Source: Stenotrophomonas nitritireducens (GTDB lineage Bacteria > Pseudomonadota > Gammaproteobacteria > Xanthomonadales > Xanthomonadaceae). Taken from it: a stretch of 64,000 nt of DNA. Location of the stretch: positions 3,772,501-3,836,500 of the forward strand of contig NZ_CP016756.1 of assembly GCF_001700965.1 (NCBI RefSeq), read 5' to 3'. Numbering within the stretch: position 1 is the first letter of the stretch; the number at the start of each line of letters is the position of its first letter. Under the pieces are notes generated by a model, which was given only the letters and a program-made list of their open reading frames with translations, had not been told where the DNA came from and did not search any database. The position numbers and the translations under genes were made by a program. Below, in pieces: positions 37,041-44,989 of the stretch.

Positions 37041-37106
37041 GGCGTCACTGGGTTCTACGAAGGGCGGGGAGTGTAGCGCTGTGGCGGGAGCGCGGCGATG
37101 GGCGGC

Positions 37107-37604
37107 TCAGCCGGGTTCATGTTTCAAGGCGGTCAGGTACAGGCGCAGATCGAACTCCAGCTGGTGGTAATCCGGCTCCATATGCAGGCACAACTGGTAG
37201 AAGGCCTTGTTGTGGTCGGCCTCCTTGATGTGTGCCAGCTCGTGCACCACGATCATCCGCAGGAACCCGGCCGGGGCCTCGCGGAACACGCTGGCAATGC
37301 GGATCTCGCGGCTGGCCTTGAGCTTGCCGCCATGGTTGCGGGAAATGGCGGTGTGCGTGCCCAGCGCGTGCTTGACTACCTGCAGCTTGCCGTCATACAG
37401 CACCTTGCCCAGCGGCACCGACTGGCGCAGGTGGCGCTCCTTGATGGCCTGTACGTAGTCGTAGAGCTGGCGGTCGTTGCGCACCGCGTGCGGCTCGGCA
37501 TAGCGCTTGCGCACGGCTTCACCCAGCTTGCCCGCGTCCAGCAGCTCGCGGGCGCGCTGCTGCAGGTGTTCGGGATAGCCATTCAGGTATTTCAGCGCAA
37601 GCAT
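37107..37604 (-). CDS. YgjP-type M48-like metallopeptidase (DUF45)
   Basis: A 165-residue cytoplasmic protein with the zinc-binding motif HELAHIKEADHNKAF: two His and Glu of HExxH plus a third His in DHNKAF. Family YgjP/SprT-like small metallopeptidases. The frame extends upstream through the DUF2058 gene on the other strand, but the ATG at 37604 (MLALKYLNGYPE) fits the family length. Divergent from DUF2058 across 69 bases. Substrate unknown. Confidence 0.87.
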   Translation of the reverse strand: MLALKYLNGYPEHLQQRARELLDAGKLGEAVRKRYAEPHAVRNDRQLYDYVQAIKERHLRQSVPLGKVLYDGKLQVVKHALGTHTAISRNHGGKLKASREIRIASVFREAPAGFLRMIVVHELAHIKEADHNKAFYQLCLHMEPDYHQLEFDLRLYLTALKHEPG

Positions 37605-37673
37605 CGGGATTTGGGCAGAACGGGACGGGCCGCTATCATGGCAGCCTCGGCAACAAAACCATGAACAACGACG

Positions 37674-38228
37674 ATGGCAAAGGGTAATCCGCTGCAGGAA
37701 CAGCTGCTCAAGGCTGGTCTGGTGAAGAAATCGCAGGTCTCGCAGGTGGCGCGTGAGCAGGTCAAGGCCCGCCACGGCAAAGGCCCGGCGACGGCGACCG
37801 ACAGCCAACGCGAAGCAGAGCGTGCGCGTGCCGAAAAGGCCGAGAAGGACCGCCTGCTGGCCGCCGAGCGCAATGCCCAGCGCCGCGCCGATGAACTGCG
37901 CGCGCAGGCCCGGCAGATCATCGGCGACCGCAAGCTGCCGCGCGCTGGCGAGCTGGAATACCGCTTCAACGACGGCACCCTGATCCGCACGATGCTGGTC
38001 ACCGAAGCGCTGCGTACCCAGTTGGCCAATGGCGCGCTGGTGATCGCGCGCGATGGCGACAGCTTCGTGCTGCTGCCGCGTGTTGCCGCCGAAAAAGTGC
38101 GAGAGCGGGATGCCAGCCTGATCGTGCTCGACCACGGCCAGAGCGCGGACACGCCGGCTACCACCGGCAATGCCGACGACGATGCCTACTACGCGCAGTT
38201 CCAGGTGCCCGACGACCTGATGTGGTGA
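37674..38228 (+). CDS. DUF2058 (YaiL-like) protein
   Basis: A 184-residue soluble protein with a basic N-terminus (MAKGNPLQEQLLKAGLVKKS), a long charged helix (about 40-85, REAERARAEKAEKDRLLAAE) and a compact C-terminal domain (ELEYRFNDGTLIRTMLVTEA). It matches the nucleoprotein/polysome-associated family YaiL (DUF2058). Role in translation is suggested for E. coli but not shown by this sequence. Confidence 0.88.
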   Translation: MAKGNPLQEQLLKAGLVKKSQVSQVAREQVKARHGKGPATATDSQREAERARAEKAEKDRLLAAERNAQRRADELRAQARQIIGDRKLPRAGELEYRFNDGTLIRTMLVTEALRTQLANGALVIARDGDSFVLLPRVAAEKVRERDASLIVLDHGQSADTPATTGNADDDAYYAQFQVPDDLMW

Positions 38229-38337
38229 GGGGCCGGCCTGTGGCGTGTCGCAGATAGCTGAACGGCGCGCACGCAGGCCTTGAATTGTGGCCACGCAGGC
38301 GGCAGCTTGAACCTGTTGCTGTACGTGGAGACAGGAC

Positions 38338-38601
38338 ATGGCTACCGGTTGGGCGGGCGATACCGCCGTTCAGGATCAGATTGATGCCACCGTCGAGGAC
38401 GCCATCAAGCGTGCGCGCAGCCGCATGCCCAGCGGCCCGGGGCTGGAACACTGCGAAGAATGTGATGCGCCCATTCCCGAGGCGCGGCGCAAGGCCGTGC
38501 CCGGTGTGAGGCTGTGCGTGGCTTGCCAGCAGGCGCAGGACGAAGACGAGGTATTTGCCGGCTACAACCGGCGCGGCAGCAAGGACAGCCAGCTGCGCTG
38601 A
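38338..38601 (+). CDS. DksA/TraR-type small zinc finger protein
   Basis: An 87-residue protein with a C4 zinc finger: Cys39 and Cys42 (CEEC) and Cys60 and Cys63 (CVAC), in the DksA/TraR arrangement. It lacks the long coiled-coil tip of DksA, so it resembles the short YbiI/TraR-like group. It may bind RNA polymerase, but no acidic tip residues can be assigned. The ATG follows GGAGACAGGAC. Confidence 0.88.
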   Translation: MATGWAGDTAVQDQIDATVEDAIKRARSRMPSGPGLEHCEECDAPIPEARRKAVPGVRLCVACQQAQDEDEVFAGYNRRGSKDSQLR

Positions 38602-38636
38602 CGGGCGCTGCGACCGTGCTCGTGCCTCCCGACCGC

Positions 38637-38658
38637 CATTCCCGCGCAGGCGGGAATG
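38637..38658. repeat. Short dispersed palindrome CATTCCCGC…GCGGGAATG
   Basis: A perfect 9-bp stem (CATTCCCGC / GCGGGAATG) with loop GCAG between the convergent zinc finger and GNAT genes. Related hairpins are at 40705-40722 and, as half sites, at 8757 and 58545. It may act as a bidirectional terminator. Confidence 0.7.
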
Positions 38659-38686
38659 TGCATGTGCAGGCAAGAAGCGGAAACCC

Positions 38687-39205
38687 TCAGCTTTTCCCCG
38701 GCAGCGACAGCACATCGTTCAGGTACTGCTTCTGCACCACACGCTGCACCAGCCGCGGCCGTTCCATCAGCACGAAGCGCACGCCCTTCACTGTCTGCGG
38801 CGCGGCCTTGCTGATGAAGCCGAACCGCTCATACACCGGCACCGCGACTTCGGACGAGTTGACCGTGTATTCGCGGCGCCCGTGCACGCGCAGCGCGTGC
38901 TCCCACAGCAAACGCGCAATGCCGCGGCGACGGCTGCTGCGGCTGACAAACAGATGATGGATGTGGCTGTCGCCACGCATCGCGATCATGCCGGCGAGTG
39001 CGCCACCATCATCAACCACGTAGTGGGCGAATTCCTTATTGCCCAAGCGCTCGGCGAAGCTGTCCGCGGTCAGCGAAGCGAGGAAGGCGTGCGCGCTGGC
39101 AGCGCTGTCGGCATCCAGCAGGTGCCGTGCCAGCGGCGTGACCAGCGCGCTCAGCGCGTCGGCGTCGGCGACGCTTGCGTCGCGCACAGTGATGTCCTGA
39201 TCCAC
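38687..39205 (-). CDS. GNAT-family N-acetyltransferase
   Basis: A 172-residue acetyl-CoA-dependent N-acetyltransferase. Acetyl-CoA binding motif A is IHHLFVSRSSRRRGIARLLW (R/Q-x-x-G-x-G/A type), followed by VYERFGFISKAAPQ. The start chosen is GTG at 39205, which has GGGGGAG seven bases upstream; a TTG at 39217 falls before that site. Substrate unknown. Confidence 0.85.
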   Translation of the reverse strand: MDQDITVRDASVADADALSALVTPLARHLLDADSAASAHAFLASLTADSFAERLGNKEFAHYVVDDGGALAGMIAMRGDSHIHHLFVSRSSRRRGIARLLWEHALRVHGRREYTVNSSEVAVPVYERFGFISKAAPQTVKGVRFVLMERPRLVQRVVQKQYLNDVLSLPGKS

Positions 39206-39295
39206 TTGCTCCCCCAATCAGCACCCCCGGAAGCAGGGGCGTGGACGAGAGCATACCTGCAGCGGGCGCACGGTAAACGTGTGCGCCGCCGCAGC

Positions 39296-40555
39296 TCAGC
39301 GGTTTACCCCGCCAAGGCGGAAACTGCCGCTCCAGCGCAGCATCGCGTAGACGCACCACAGCCAGCCGGCGGTGGCGATCAGGCCGCCAACCAGGCCGAT
39401 ATGCTGCATGCCCAGCTGCAGGCTGACCTGGCTGCCGATCAGCGCGCCGGCGCCAATGCCGATGTTGAAGATGCCGGAGAACAGCGCCATCGCCACGTCG
39501 GTGGCATCGGAGGCCAGGTTCAACACCTTGGACTGCATCGACAACGCAAAGCTGATCATCGCCACGCCCCATACCGACACCAGCGCATACAGCAGCCATG
39601 CGCTGTGCAGGCCGGTGTGCAGCAACAACAGGCTGGCGGCCAAGGTGCCGATGGCACCGAGCAGGAAGCCGCGCGGCCAGCGCTGGCCGTAGCGCGAGAA
39701 CAGCACGCTGCCGAGGAAACCCATGCCGCCGAACAACAGCAGCACCAGGGTGGTGACATGCGCATCGAAGCCACCGATCTTCTGCACGAACGGTTCGATG
39801 TAGCTGTAGCCGGTGAACTGTGCCGACACCACCACCATCACCAGCAGGTACAAGGCCATCAGCGCCGGGCGGCGCAGCAGTAGCGGGATGCTGCTGGCCG
39901 AGCCGCTGTTGTGGCTGGGCAGCGCCGGCAGCAGCCGGGCCAGTACCAGCATCACCAGCAGGGCCACGCCGCCGATGGCGATGAAGGTGATGCGCCAGCC
40001 CAGCAGTTCGCCGACGATGCGGCCCAGTGGGATGCCCAGCACCATCGCCACCGACGTACCGGTAGCCAACAGGCCCAGCGCCTGCGGACGCTTGTCCTGC
40101 GGCGCCACGCGGACCGCCAGCGAGGCGGTGATCGACCAGAACACCGCATGCGCCAGGGCAATGCCGACACGGCTGGCCATCAACACCGGGTAGCTCCAGG
40201 CGACGGCGGACAGCACATGACTGAGGATGAACACCGCGAACACGCCGAGCAGCAGCTTGCGGCGGTCGAAATTGCGGGTCAGCAGCATGCACGGCAGCGA
40301 GGTCAGCGCCACGACCCAGGCGTAGATGGTCAGCATCAGGCCGACCTGTTCGATCGGTTTGCCGAAGTCGCCACCGATATCGCTGAGCAGGCCCACCGGG
40401 ACGAACTCGCTGGTGTTGAAGACGAAGGCCGCCAGGGCCAGCGCAATCACGCTGAGCCAGCGTTGGCGGTCGGAGCGGGGAGCCTGGAGGTCGGCAACGG
40501 CAAAAGCGTCGCCTGCCTGCGGGGCAGGGCATGAAGAATTGGGAGAGGCGGACAT
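39296..40555 (-). CDS. sotB: SotB-type sugar efflux MFS transporter
   Basis: A 419-residue, 12-segment major facilitator. The N-terminus reads [21 protein letters not shown], a strong marker for the SotB (YdeA) drug:proton antiporter-1 group that exports arabinose and IPTG-like sugars. Motif [16 protein letters not shown] loop 2-3 ([13 protein letters not shown]) is present. The start ATG at 40555 fits. It stands alone, with a short intergenic gap on each side. Confidence 0.9.
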   Translation of the reverse strand: MSASPNSSCPAPQAGDAFAVADLQAPRSDRQRWLSVIALALAAFVFNTSEFVPVGLLSDIGGDFGKPIEQVGLMLTIYAWVVALTSLPCMLLTRNFDRRKLLLGVFAVFILSHVLSAVAWSYPVLMASRVGIALAHAVFWSITASLAVRVAPQDKRPQALGLLATGTSVAMVLGIPLGRIVGELLGWRITFIAIGGVALLVMLVLARLLPALPSHNSGSASSIPLLLRRPALMALYLLVMVVVSAQFTGYSYIEPFVQKIGGFDAHVTTLVLLLFGGMGFLGSVLFSRYGQRWPRGFLLGAIGTLAASLLLLHTGLHSAWLLYALVSVWGVAMISFALSMQSKVLNLASDATDVAMALFSGIFNIGIGAGALIGSQVSLQLGMQHIGLVGGLIATAGWLWCVYAMLRWSGSFRLGGVNR

Positions 40556-40704
40556 TGCGTGCGGGGCTTGCGACCGGGCCGGTCGCTCAATGTCGGCAAT
40601 TTTCGCACGGGCTGCGTGGATGGGAGCGGAACGCTGTGGACCGCAGCAGCAGCGTGGCCGCCCCGTTCAGCCGGGGGGGGCAGAGGCGAGTGCGCCTGCA
40701 GCGG

Positions 40705-40722
40705 TTCCCGCCGTGGCGGGAA
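40705..40722. repeat. Short palindrome TTCCCGCC…GGCGGGAA
   Basis: An 8-bp stem with a 2-base loop in the 209-bp gap before sotB. It is related to the palindrome at 38637. A G8 run (40672-40679) lies nearby. No gene is visible in this gap. Confidence 0.55.
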
Positions 40723-40764
40723 TGCCGCGTCCAGTCGAGGGGCGCGCGCGCTGGCCTGCGCAAC

Positions 40765-41346
40765 TCAGCCGTCACCCTGCAGGCTGGTCGGCAGCGCGTC
40801 GCCGCCACGCCAGCGGCGCAGGCCGCGCTGGAAAAACAGGCTGTTGGGAATCTGCATCAGCGTGCCTTCGCTCGGCCCGCCGACTTCGTGCAGGGTGGTG
40901 TAGATCAGGTTGATGTCGGTCACCACGCCCTTCAGGCCGGGTTTCTCGCCGTTCTCCAGCAGCTCGATCTGGTCACCCAGGCGGAACGGACGGGTGGTGA
41001 AGATCAGGAAGGTGCAGAAGATGTTGGACAGCACGCTCCAGGCCGCGAAGAACGCCACCGCACCCACCGCGGCGAAGCCGGTGAAGGCGGTCCACAGCAC
41101 GCTGGCCTGCACGTTCAGCGCCTGCAGGATGGCAACCAGCGCCACCGCGCCGATGATGAAGTTCGACAGGCGGCGGATCGCCATCTCGATCTGCGCCGGC
41201 AGGGTGTAGTGGCGGCCCACCCGCGCCAGCAGGCGCCGGGTGAGCAGGCGCAGCAGCCAGGCCACGACCAGGATCAACAGGATGCTCAGGCCGGTATTGA
41301 TCGGGTCAATCCATTGCTGCATCGAGACGGGGAGGTAGTGCTTCAT
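40765..41346 (-). CDS. Small MscS-type mechanosensitive channel
   Basis: A 193-residue protein with three hydrophobic segments and a shortened beta domain. The pore-lining helix region reads GFAAVGAVAFFAAWSVLSNI and the beta domain FRLGDQIELLENGEKPGLKG with INLIYTTL and MQIPNSLFFQ. The alpha/beta C-terminal cage of full MscS (286 residues) is absent, so it is a minimal channel. Start AAGGAAC upstream. It begins 20 bases past the phosphodiesterase gene, so the two probably form an operon. Confidence 0.88.
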   Translation of the reverse strand: MKHYLPVSMQQWIDPINTGLSILLILVVAWLLRLLTRRLLARVGRHYTLPAQIEMAIRRLSNFIIGAVALVAILQALNVQASVLWTAFTGFAAVGAVAFFAAWSVLSNIFCTFLIFTTRPFRLGDQIELLENGEKPGLKGVVTDINLIYTTLHEVGGPSEGTLMQIPNSLFFQRGLRRWRGGDALPTSLQGDG

Positions 41347-41366
41347 GCGGGTTCCTTGCGGGTGCG

Positions 41367-42632
41367 TCAGTGCTTCAGGGCAGCATCGGTATGGTGCGGA
41401 TTGCCGTCGTTGCGGGCCGGGGTGATGTTCAGCAGGCGGGCCAGTAGCGGATAGATGTCGACATTGTCGATGGGCGCGATGGTCACGCCCTGGGCGAAGG
41501 CCGGGCCATGGGCGATGAACGGTGAATACATGTCCGGCAAGGTGTTGTCATAACCGTGCTCGCCCAGCAGTTCATGGCCCTTGCGCTTCTCGGCCTGGCG
41601 AGTGGTGACCTGCCAGCCCAGCTCGGCGGTACAGATATAGGCCGGTACCCGCCGGTGATGGCCGTATTCGAAGCGGGCCGGGATCTGCTCGCGGGTGATG
41701 CAGTTGATATGCGGATAGGTGCCGGCCAACAACTGCCGCGTGGCGGCCTCACCGCCGGGCAGGGCGTTGAACGAGGCGTAGGCGCCGGTCCAGCCGAAGT
41801 CCAGCTTGCTGACGTCGATCAGGTCATCGAGATAGATCTGTCTGTCGGGTTGGGTGGCGGTCATGCCGTGGTCGGAGGTGACCACGATGTTGATCTTCTG
41901 CTGCAGGCCCTGGGTGCGGATGCCGGCCAACAGCTTGCCGATCGCGCTGTCCACCTCGCCCAGCGCGGCGTTCAGTTCGGCCGAGTCCGGCCCGTAGCGG
42001 TGGCCGATGGTGTCGACCTTGTCGAAGTACAGTGTGATGAAGTGCGGGCGTTCGGTGGCGGGCAGTGCCAGCCATTGCAATACCTGCTGCACGCGCTGCT
42101 GCGAGGTCACCTTGATGTCGAACGGCTGCCAGAACTCTGGCCGAGCGCCGTGCACCGGCGCCTCCGAGCCCACCCAGAACATGGCCGCGGCGCGTCCGCC
42201 CTGTTCGCGCACGCTGGTCCACAGCGGCTTGCCGCCGTCCCACCAGCGCTCGTCGCCGACCGTGGCCGGGTCGAACATGCTGAAGCGCACGCCGGGAATA
42301 TCCGGATCGGTCATGAAGTTGGCGATCACACCGTGATGATCGGGGCGCAGCCCGGTGATCAGCGTGTAGTGGTTGGGAAAGGTGATCGACGGGTATGACG
42401 GGCGCATGTACTCGGCGCGGGCACCGCCGGCGGCCATCGCGGCCAGCGTCGGGGTCAGGCCGCGGTCCAGGTAATCATTGCGGAAGCCGTCGATGGAAAT
42501 CAGCAGCACCGGTGCCTGCGCTTCCTGCGGCATGCTGGCCTGGGGGGCCGGCGCGTTGCTGGTGGCAGGGGCAGTGGCGCAACCGGCCAGGGCAAGGGTG
42601 GCGCAGAGCAGCAGGGCGGAGGTACGCAGCAT
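41367..42632 (-). CDS. Nucleotide pyrophosphatase/phosphodiesterase lipoprotein (NPP)
   Basis: A 421-residue envelope lipoprotein (LALAGC, Cys18) of the alkaline phosphatase superfamily. Nucleophile Thr84 lies in PSITFPNHYTL; metal ligands include Asp48 (SIDGF), Asp and His in YFDKVDTIGHRYG, DHG in VTSDHGMT, and His of GEHGYDN. It matches the well-studied Xanthomonas NPP, which hydrolyses phosphodiesters and nucleotides in the periplasm. The start at 42632 gives the lipoprotein signal; the longer frame is not needed. Cotranscribed with the small MscS gene. Confidence 0.92.
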   Translation of the reverse strand: MLRTSALLLCATLALAGCATAPATSNAPAPQASMPQEAQAPVLLISIDGFRNDYLDRGLTPTLAAMAAGGARAEYMRPSYPSITFPNHYTLITGLRPDHHGVIANFMTDPDIPGVRFSMFDPATVGDERWWDGGKPLWTSVREQGGRAAAMFWVGSEAPVHGARPEFWQPFDIKVTSQQRVQQVLQWLALPATERPHFITLYFDKVDTIGHRYGPDSAELNAALGEVDSAIGKLLAGIRTQGLQQKINIVVTSDHGMTATQPDRQIYLDDLIDVSKLDFGWTGAYASFNALPGGEAATRQLLAGTYPHINCITREQIPARFEYGHHRRVPAYICTAELGWQVTTRQAEKRKGHELLGEHGYDNTLPDMYSPFIAHGPAFAQGVTIAPIDNVDIYPLLARLLNITPARNDGNPHHTDAALKH

Positions 42633-42763
42633 GTGGCGGCAAGGCTTGGGGGAACCGGGATTGTCGGCCAGTGCGGCATTTGCTGCCAGTCGCGGGCGCG
42701 CTGCCGGCTGCTTCCGCAAAACGTTCAATCGCGTTTAAACCTTTTTGCTGCTTGCCGCATCCA

Positions 42764-43342
42764 ATGGATATGCTCGACACCCTCGTGACCGCCACCGCTC
42801 CCTCACCGCCCGTCGTTGACGACGCCGCGCTGGCCCGTGCCGCCGCGGAAGGGGATACCCGCGCCTTCGAGCGTATCTACCGGCGTCATTCGCCGCGCCT
42901 GTACGCCTTGTTGTGGCGGCTGTGTGGCGGCAACGCCGCGCGCGCCGAGGATGTGCTGCAGGAGACCTTCATCCAGGCCTGGCGGAAGCTGCCGCAGTTC
43001 CGCTTCGAGAGCGCACTGGCCACCTGGCTGCATCGGCTGGCGGTGAATACGGCACTGATGGAGCTGCGCGCAGCAACGTTCGAGTCGCTGGACATCGGTG
43101 AATCGGGGATGGACGTACTGGCCGAAATGGCCGAAACCCCTCGCTGCCATGCCACCGGCATGGATCTGGAACGCGCGCTGTTGACGCTGCCACCGCGTGC
43201 ACGCGCGGTGCTGGTATTGCACGACATCGAAGGCTGGAAACACCAGGAAATCGCCGTGGAACTGCAGATGGCTGTCGGCAGTTCCAAGGCACAGCTGCAT
43301 CGTGCGCGCAGCTTGTTGCGCACGCGGCTTGGAGACGCATGA
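42764..43342 (+). CDS. ECF-type RNA polymerase sigma factor
   Basis: A 192-residue extracytoplasmic-function sigma factor. Region 2 (about 25-95, AFERIYRRHSPRLYALLWRL and AEDVLQETFIQAWRKLPQF) and region 4 (about 130-185, LPPRARAVLVLHDIEGWKHQ) are present. The start could be either of two nearby ATGs (42764 or 42770). Its TGA overlaps the ATG of the next gene (ATGATGA), so an anti-sigma factor is co-translated. The signal and target promoter are unknown. Confidence 0.9.
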   Translation: MDMLDTLVTATAPSPPVVDDAALARAAAEGDTRAFERIYRRHSPRLYALLWRLCGGNAARAEDVLQETFIQAWRKLPQFRFESALATWLHRLAVNTALMELRAATFESLDIGESGMDVLAEMAETPRCHATGMDLERALLTLPPRARAVLVLHDIEGWKHQEIAVELQMAVGSSKAQLHRARSLLRTRLGDA

Positions 43343-43887
43343 TGAATCACCACGACAACGATCACGATGATGTACTGGCCCAGCGACTGCGCGGCCTGCC
43401 GTCCGAACGGGTGCCACCAGCGGCGGTGTGGCAGCACATTGCCGCGCAGCTGGAGCACACGCCACGGCCGCAGTTGCCTGCGACAGCGGTTTCTGCGCGT
43501 AGTGCCGTGCCAGCCCGGCGCGCACGCCGGCAGTGGCCGCGCTATGCCGCTGCGGCGGTCGTGGTGGCATTGGTTGGCTTTGCCGGCATGAGCTTGTTGC
43601 CAACGCAGCCGGCACCGTCGGTGGCGGTGGAGGAGTCGATGCTGCAGCACCAGGCCAACACCATCACCTATCAGTACCGGCAGGCGATGGCGACGCTTCC
43701 CCAGGACAAGCTGCCAGCCGAGCTGCAACCGGCATTGCGCGAGCTGGATGAAAGCGCGGGCAGCATCCGCAGCGCCATCGCGCAAAGCCCCGATGCCGCT
43801 TTTCTACTTGGACAGTTGCAGCGCACCTACGCGCTGCGGCTTGAACTCACCCGCAAGGGCGTCAACCCGAACGGCGTTTCAACTTGA
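43339..43887 (+). CDS. Putative anti-sigma factor (membrane)
   Basis: A 182-residue protein with one membrane segment (about 68-86, YAAAAVVVALVGFAGMSLLP). The cytoplasmic N-terminus is short (about 65 residues, QRLRGLPSERVPPAAVWQHI); the larger C-terminal part should be periplasmic (helical, QANTITYQYRQAMATLPQDK). The zinc-finger HxxxCxxC of ZAS anti-sigmas is absent. It overlaps the sigma gene and is followed directly by the DUF4097 gene. Function is inferred from position and topology. Confidence 0.75.
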   Translation: MMNHHDNDHDDVLAQRLRGLPSERVPPAAVWQHIAAQLEHTPRPQLPATAVSARSAVPARRARRQWPRYAAAAVVVALVGFAGMSLLPTQPAPSVAVEESMLQHQANTITYQYRQAMATLPQDKLPAELQPALRELDESAGSIRSAIAQSPDAAFLLGQLQRTYALRLELTRKGVNPNGVST

Positions 43888-43898
43888 AGGAGTTTCTA

Positions 43899-44789
43899 AT
43901 GAATGTTTCTCTGCACCGTCTTCTGGCAGCGGCGCTCCTGCTTGCGCCGTTGGGCAGCGCCTTGGCGCAGACCGCCGTCAACCGCAGCCTGCCGCTCTCC
44001 AGCGGCGGCCGGGTGGAATTGGGCAATATTGCCGGCCATGTCACCGTGCGCGGCTGGGACCGCAACGAAGTGCAGCTGACCGGCTCGCTGGGCGAAGGCC
44101 AGCGGCTGGACGTGGAAAGCAGTGCCAACCGCGTGGCAATGAAGGTGGTCTACCCGCAGAACCGCAGCAACAGCCGCGGCGCGGTGCTGGAGTTGCGGGT
44201 GCCGCGCGCGGCGCAGTTGCACACCAGCACCGTCAGTGCCGGGGTGGATGTGAGCGAGGTGGATCTGCGCCGGCTGCAGGTCACCACGGTCAGCGGCAGC
44301 CTGACTGCCAACGGGCGCGCCGGCGAGGCGGACCTGACCACGGTCAGCGGTCAGATCCGTTCACAGCTGCGCACCTCGCGGCTGGATACCACCACGGTCA
44401 GCGGTGGAATCAATGTTTCCGGTGGCAGCGGCGGCGAAGTATCTGCCAACACGGTCAGCGGTGGGATCACCCTGGATCTGGCCAGCGTGCAGCGGCTCAA
44501 TGCGGAGTCGGTATCTGGCAGTCTGGGCGTGCGCAGTGCAGGCCTGCAGCCCGGCGGCCGGATCAACCTGGAAACGGTCAGCGGCTCGGTGTCGCTGAGC
44601 CTGCCGGCCAGTACCTCGGCGCAGCTGAAGGTGAGCAGCTTCAGTGGCAGCATCCGCTCCGATGTCGGCCAGGTGCAGACCCCGCGTTATGGGCCGGGCA
44701 AGAATCTGGATGCACGCATCGGTGGCGGTGACGGCGATATTTCGATCCAGTCGCATTCGGGCAGCGTGCGGGTGAGCCTGGATCGTTGA
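43899..44789 (+). CDS. Exported DUF4097-type beta-helical repeat protein
   Basis: A 296-residue protein with a signal peptide (MNVSLHRLLAAALLLAPLGS…LAQ). The rest is a right-handed beta-helix-like array in which TVSG occurs repeatedly (TTVSGSL, TTVSGQI, TTVSGGI, NTVSGGI, ESVSGSL, ETVSGSV). The ATG at 43899 follows AAGGAG. It is the third gene of the ECF sigma/anti-sigma operon, 11 bases after it. Such proteins often pair with sigma or toast_rack-type stress systems. Periplasmic role unknown. Confidence 0.82.
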   Translation: MNVSLHRLLAAALLLAPLGSALAQTAVNRSLPLSSGGRVELGNIAGHVTVRGWDRNEVQLTGSLGEGQRLDVESSANRVAMKVVYPQNRSNSRGAVLELRVPRAAQLHTSTVSAGVDVSEVDLRRLQVTTVSGSLTANGRAGEADLTTVSGQIRSQLRTSRLDTTTVSGGINVSGGSGGEVSANTVSGGITLDLASVQRLNAESVSGSLGVRSAGLQPGGRINLETVSGSVSLSLPASTSAQLKVSSFSGSIRSDVGQVQTPRYGPGKNLDARIGGGDGDISIQSHSGSVRVSLDR

Positions 44790-44797
44790 TGTATCCG

Positions 44798-44937
44798 CTC
44801 CCTTCTCTCTGCCACAGGCAAGGGGAGGATTGGGGAAGCTTCAAACTCCCTCCCTTTGCTACCGGCAAGGGGAGGGTTGGGGAGGGTTAGCTTTAAGCTC
44901 CCTCCCTTCGCCGCAGGCAAGGGGAGGGATGGGGAGA
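44798..44937. repeat. Three copies of a CTCCCTCCCTT…GGGGAGGG repeat
   Basis: Units at 44798-44837, 44846-44885 and 44898-44937 share CTCCCTCCCTT…GGCAAGGGGAGGG with short spacers. Each can form a GC-rich hairpin. They fill the gap between the DUF4097 gene and yegD together with a REP dyad. Confidence 0.75.
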
Positions 44938-44964
44938 GGTAGCTCTTTGCTTTTGAGAGCTTCA

Positions 44965-44989
44965 GCTTCGCGGCTTACGCCGCTCCCAC
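44965..44989. repeat. REP dyad carrying the yegD stop codon
   Basis: GCTTCGCGGCTTACGCCGCT and the following CCCAC are the reverse of the GTGGGAGCGGCGTAAGCCGC REP. The yegD stop codon (TAA, 44975-44977) and its last four codons (V-G-A-A) lie inside it. Confidence 0.9.

Noticed and set aside
37605..38339. N-terminal extension of the YgjP-type metallopeptidase to 410 residues
   Set aside because: The extension is antisense to the DUF2058 gene and the family length is about 165 residues from the ATG at 37604.
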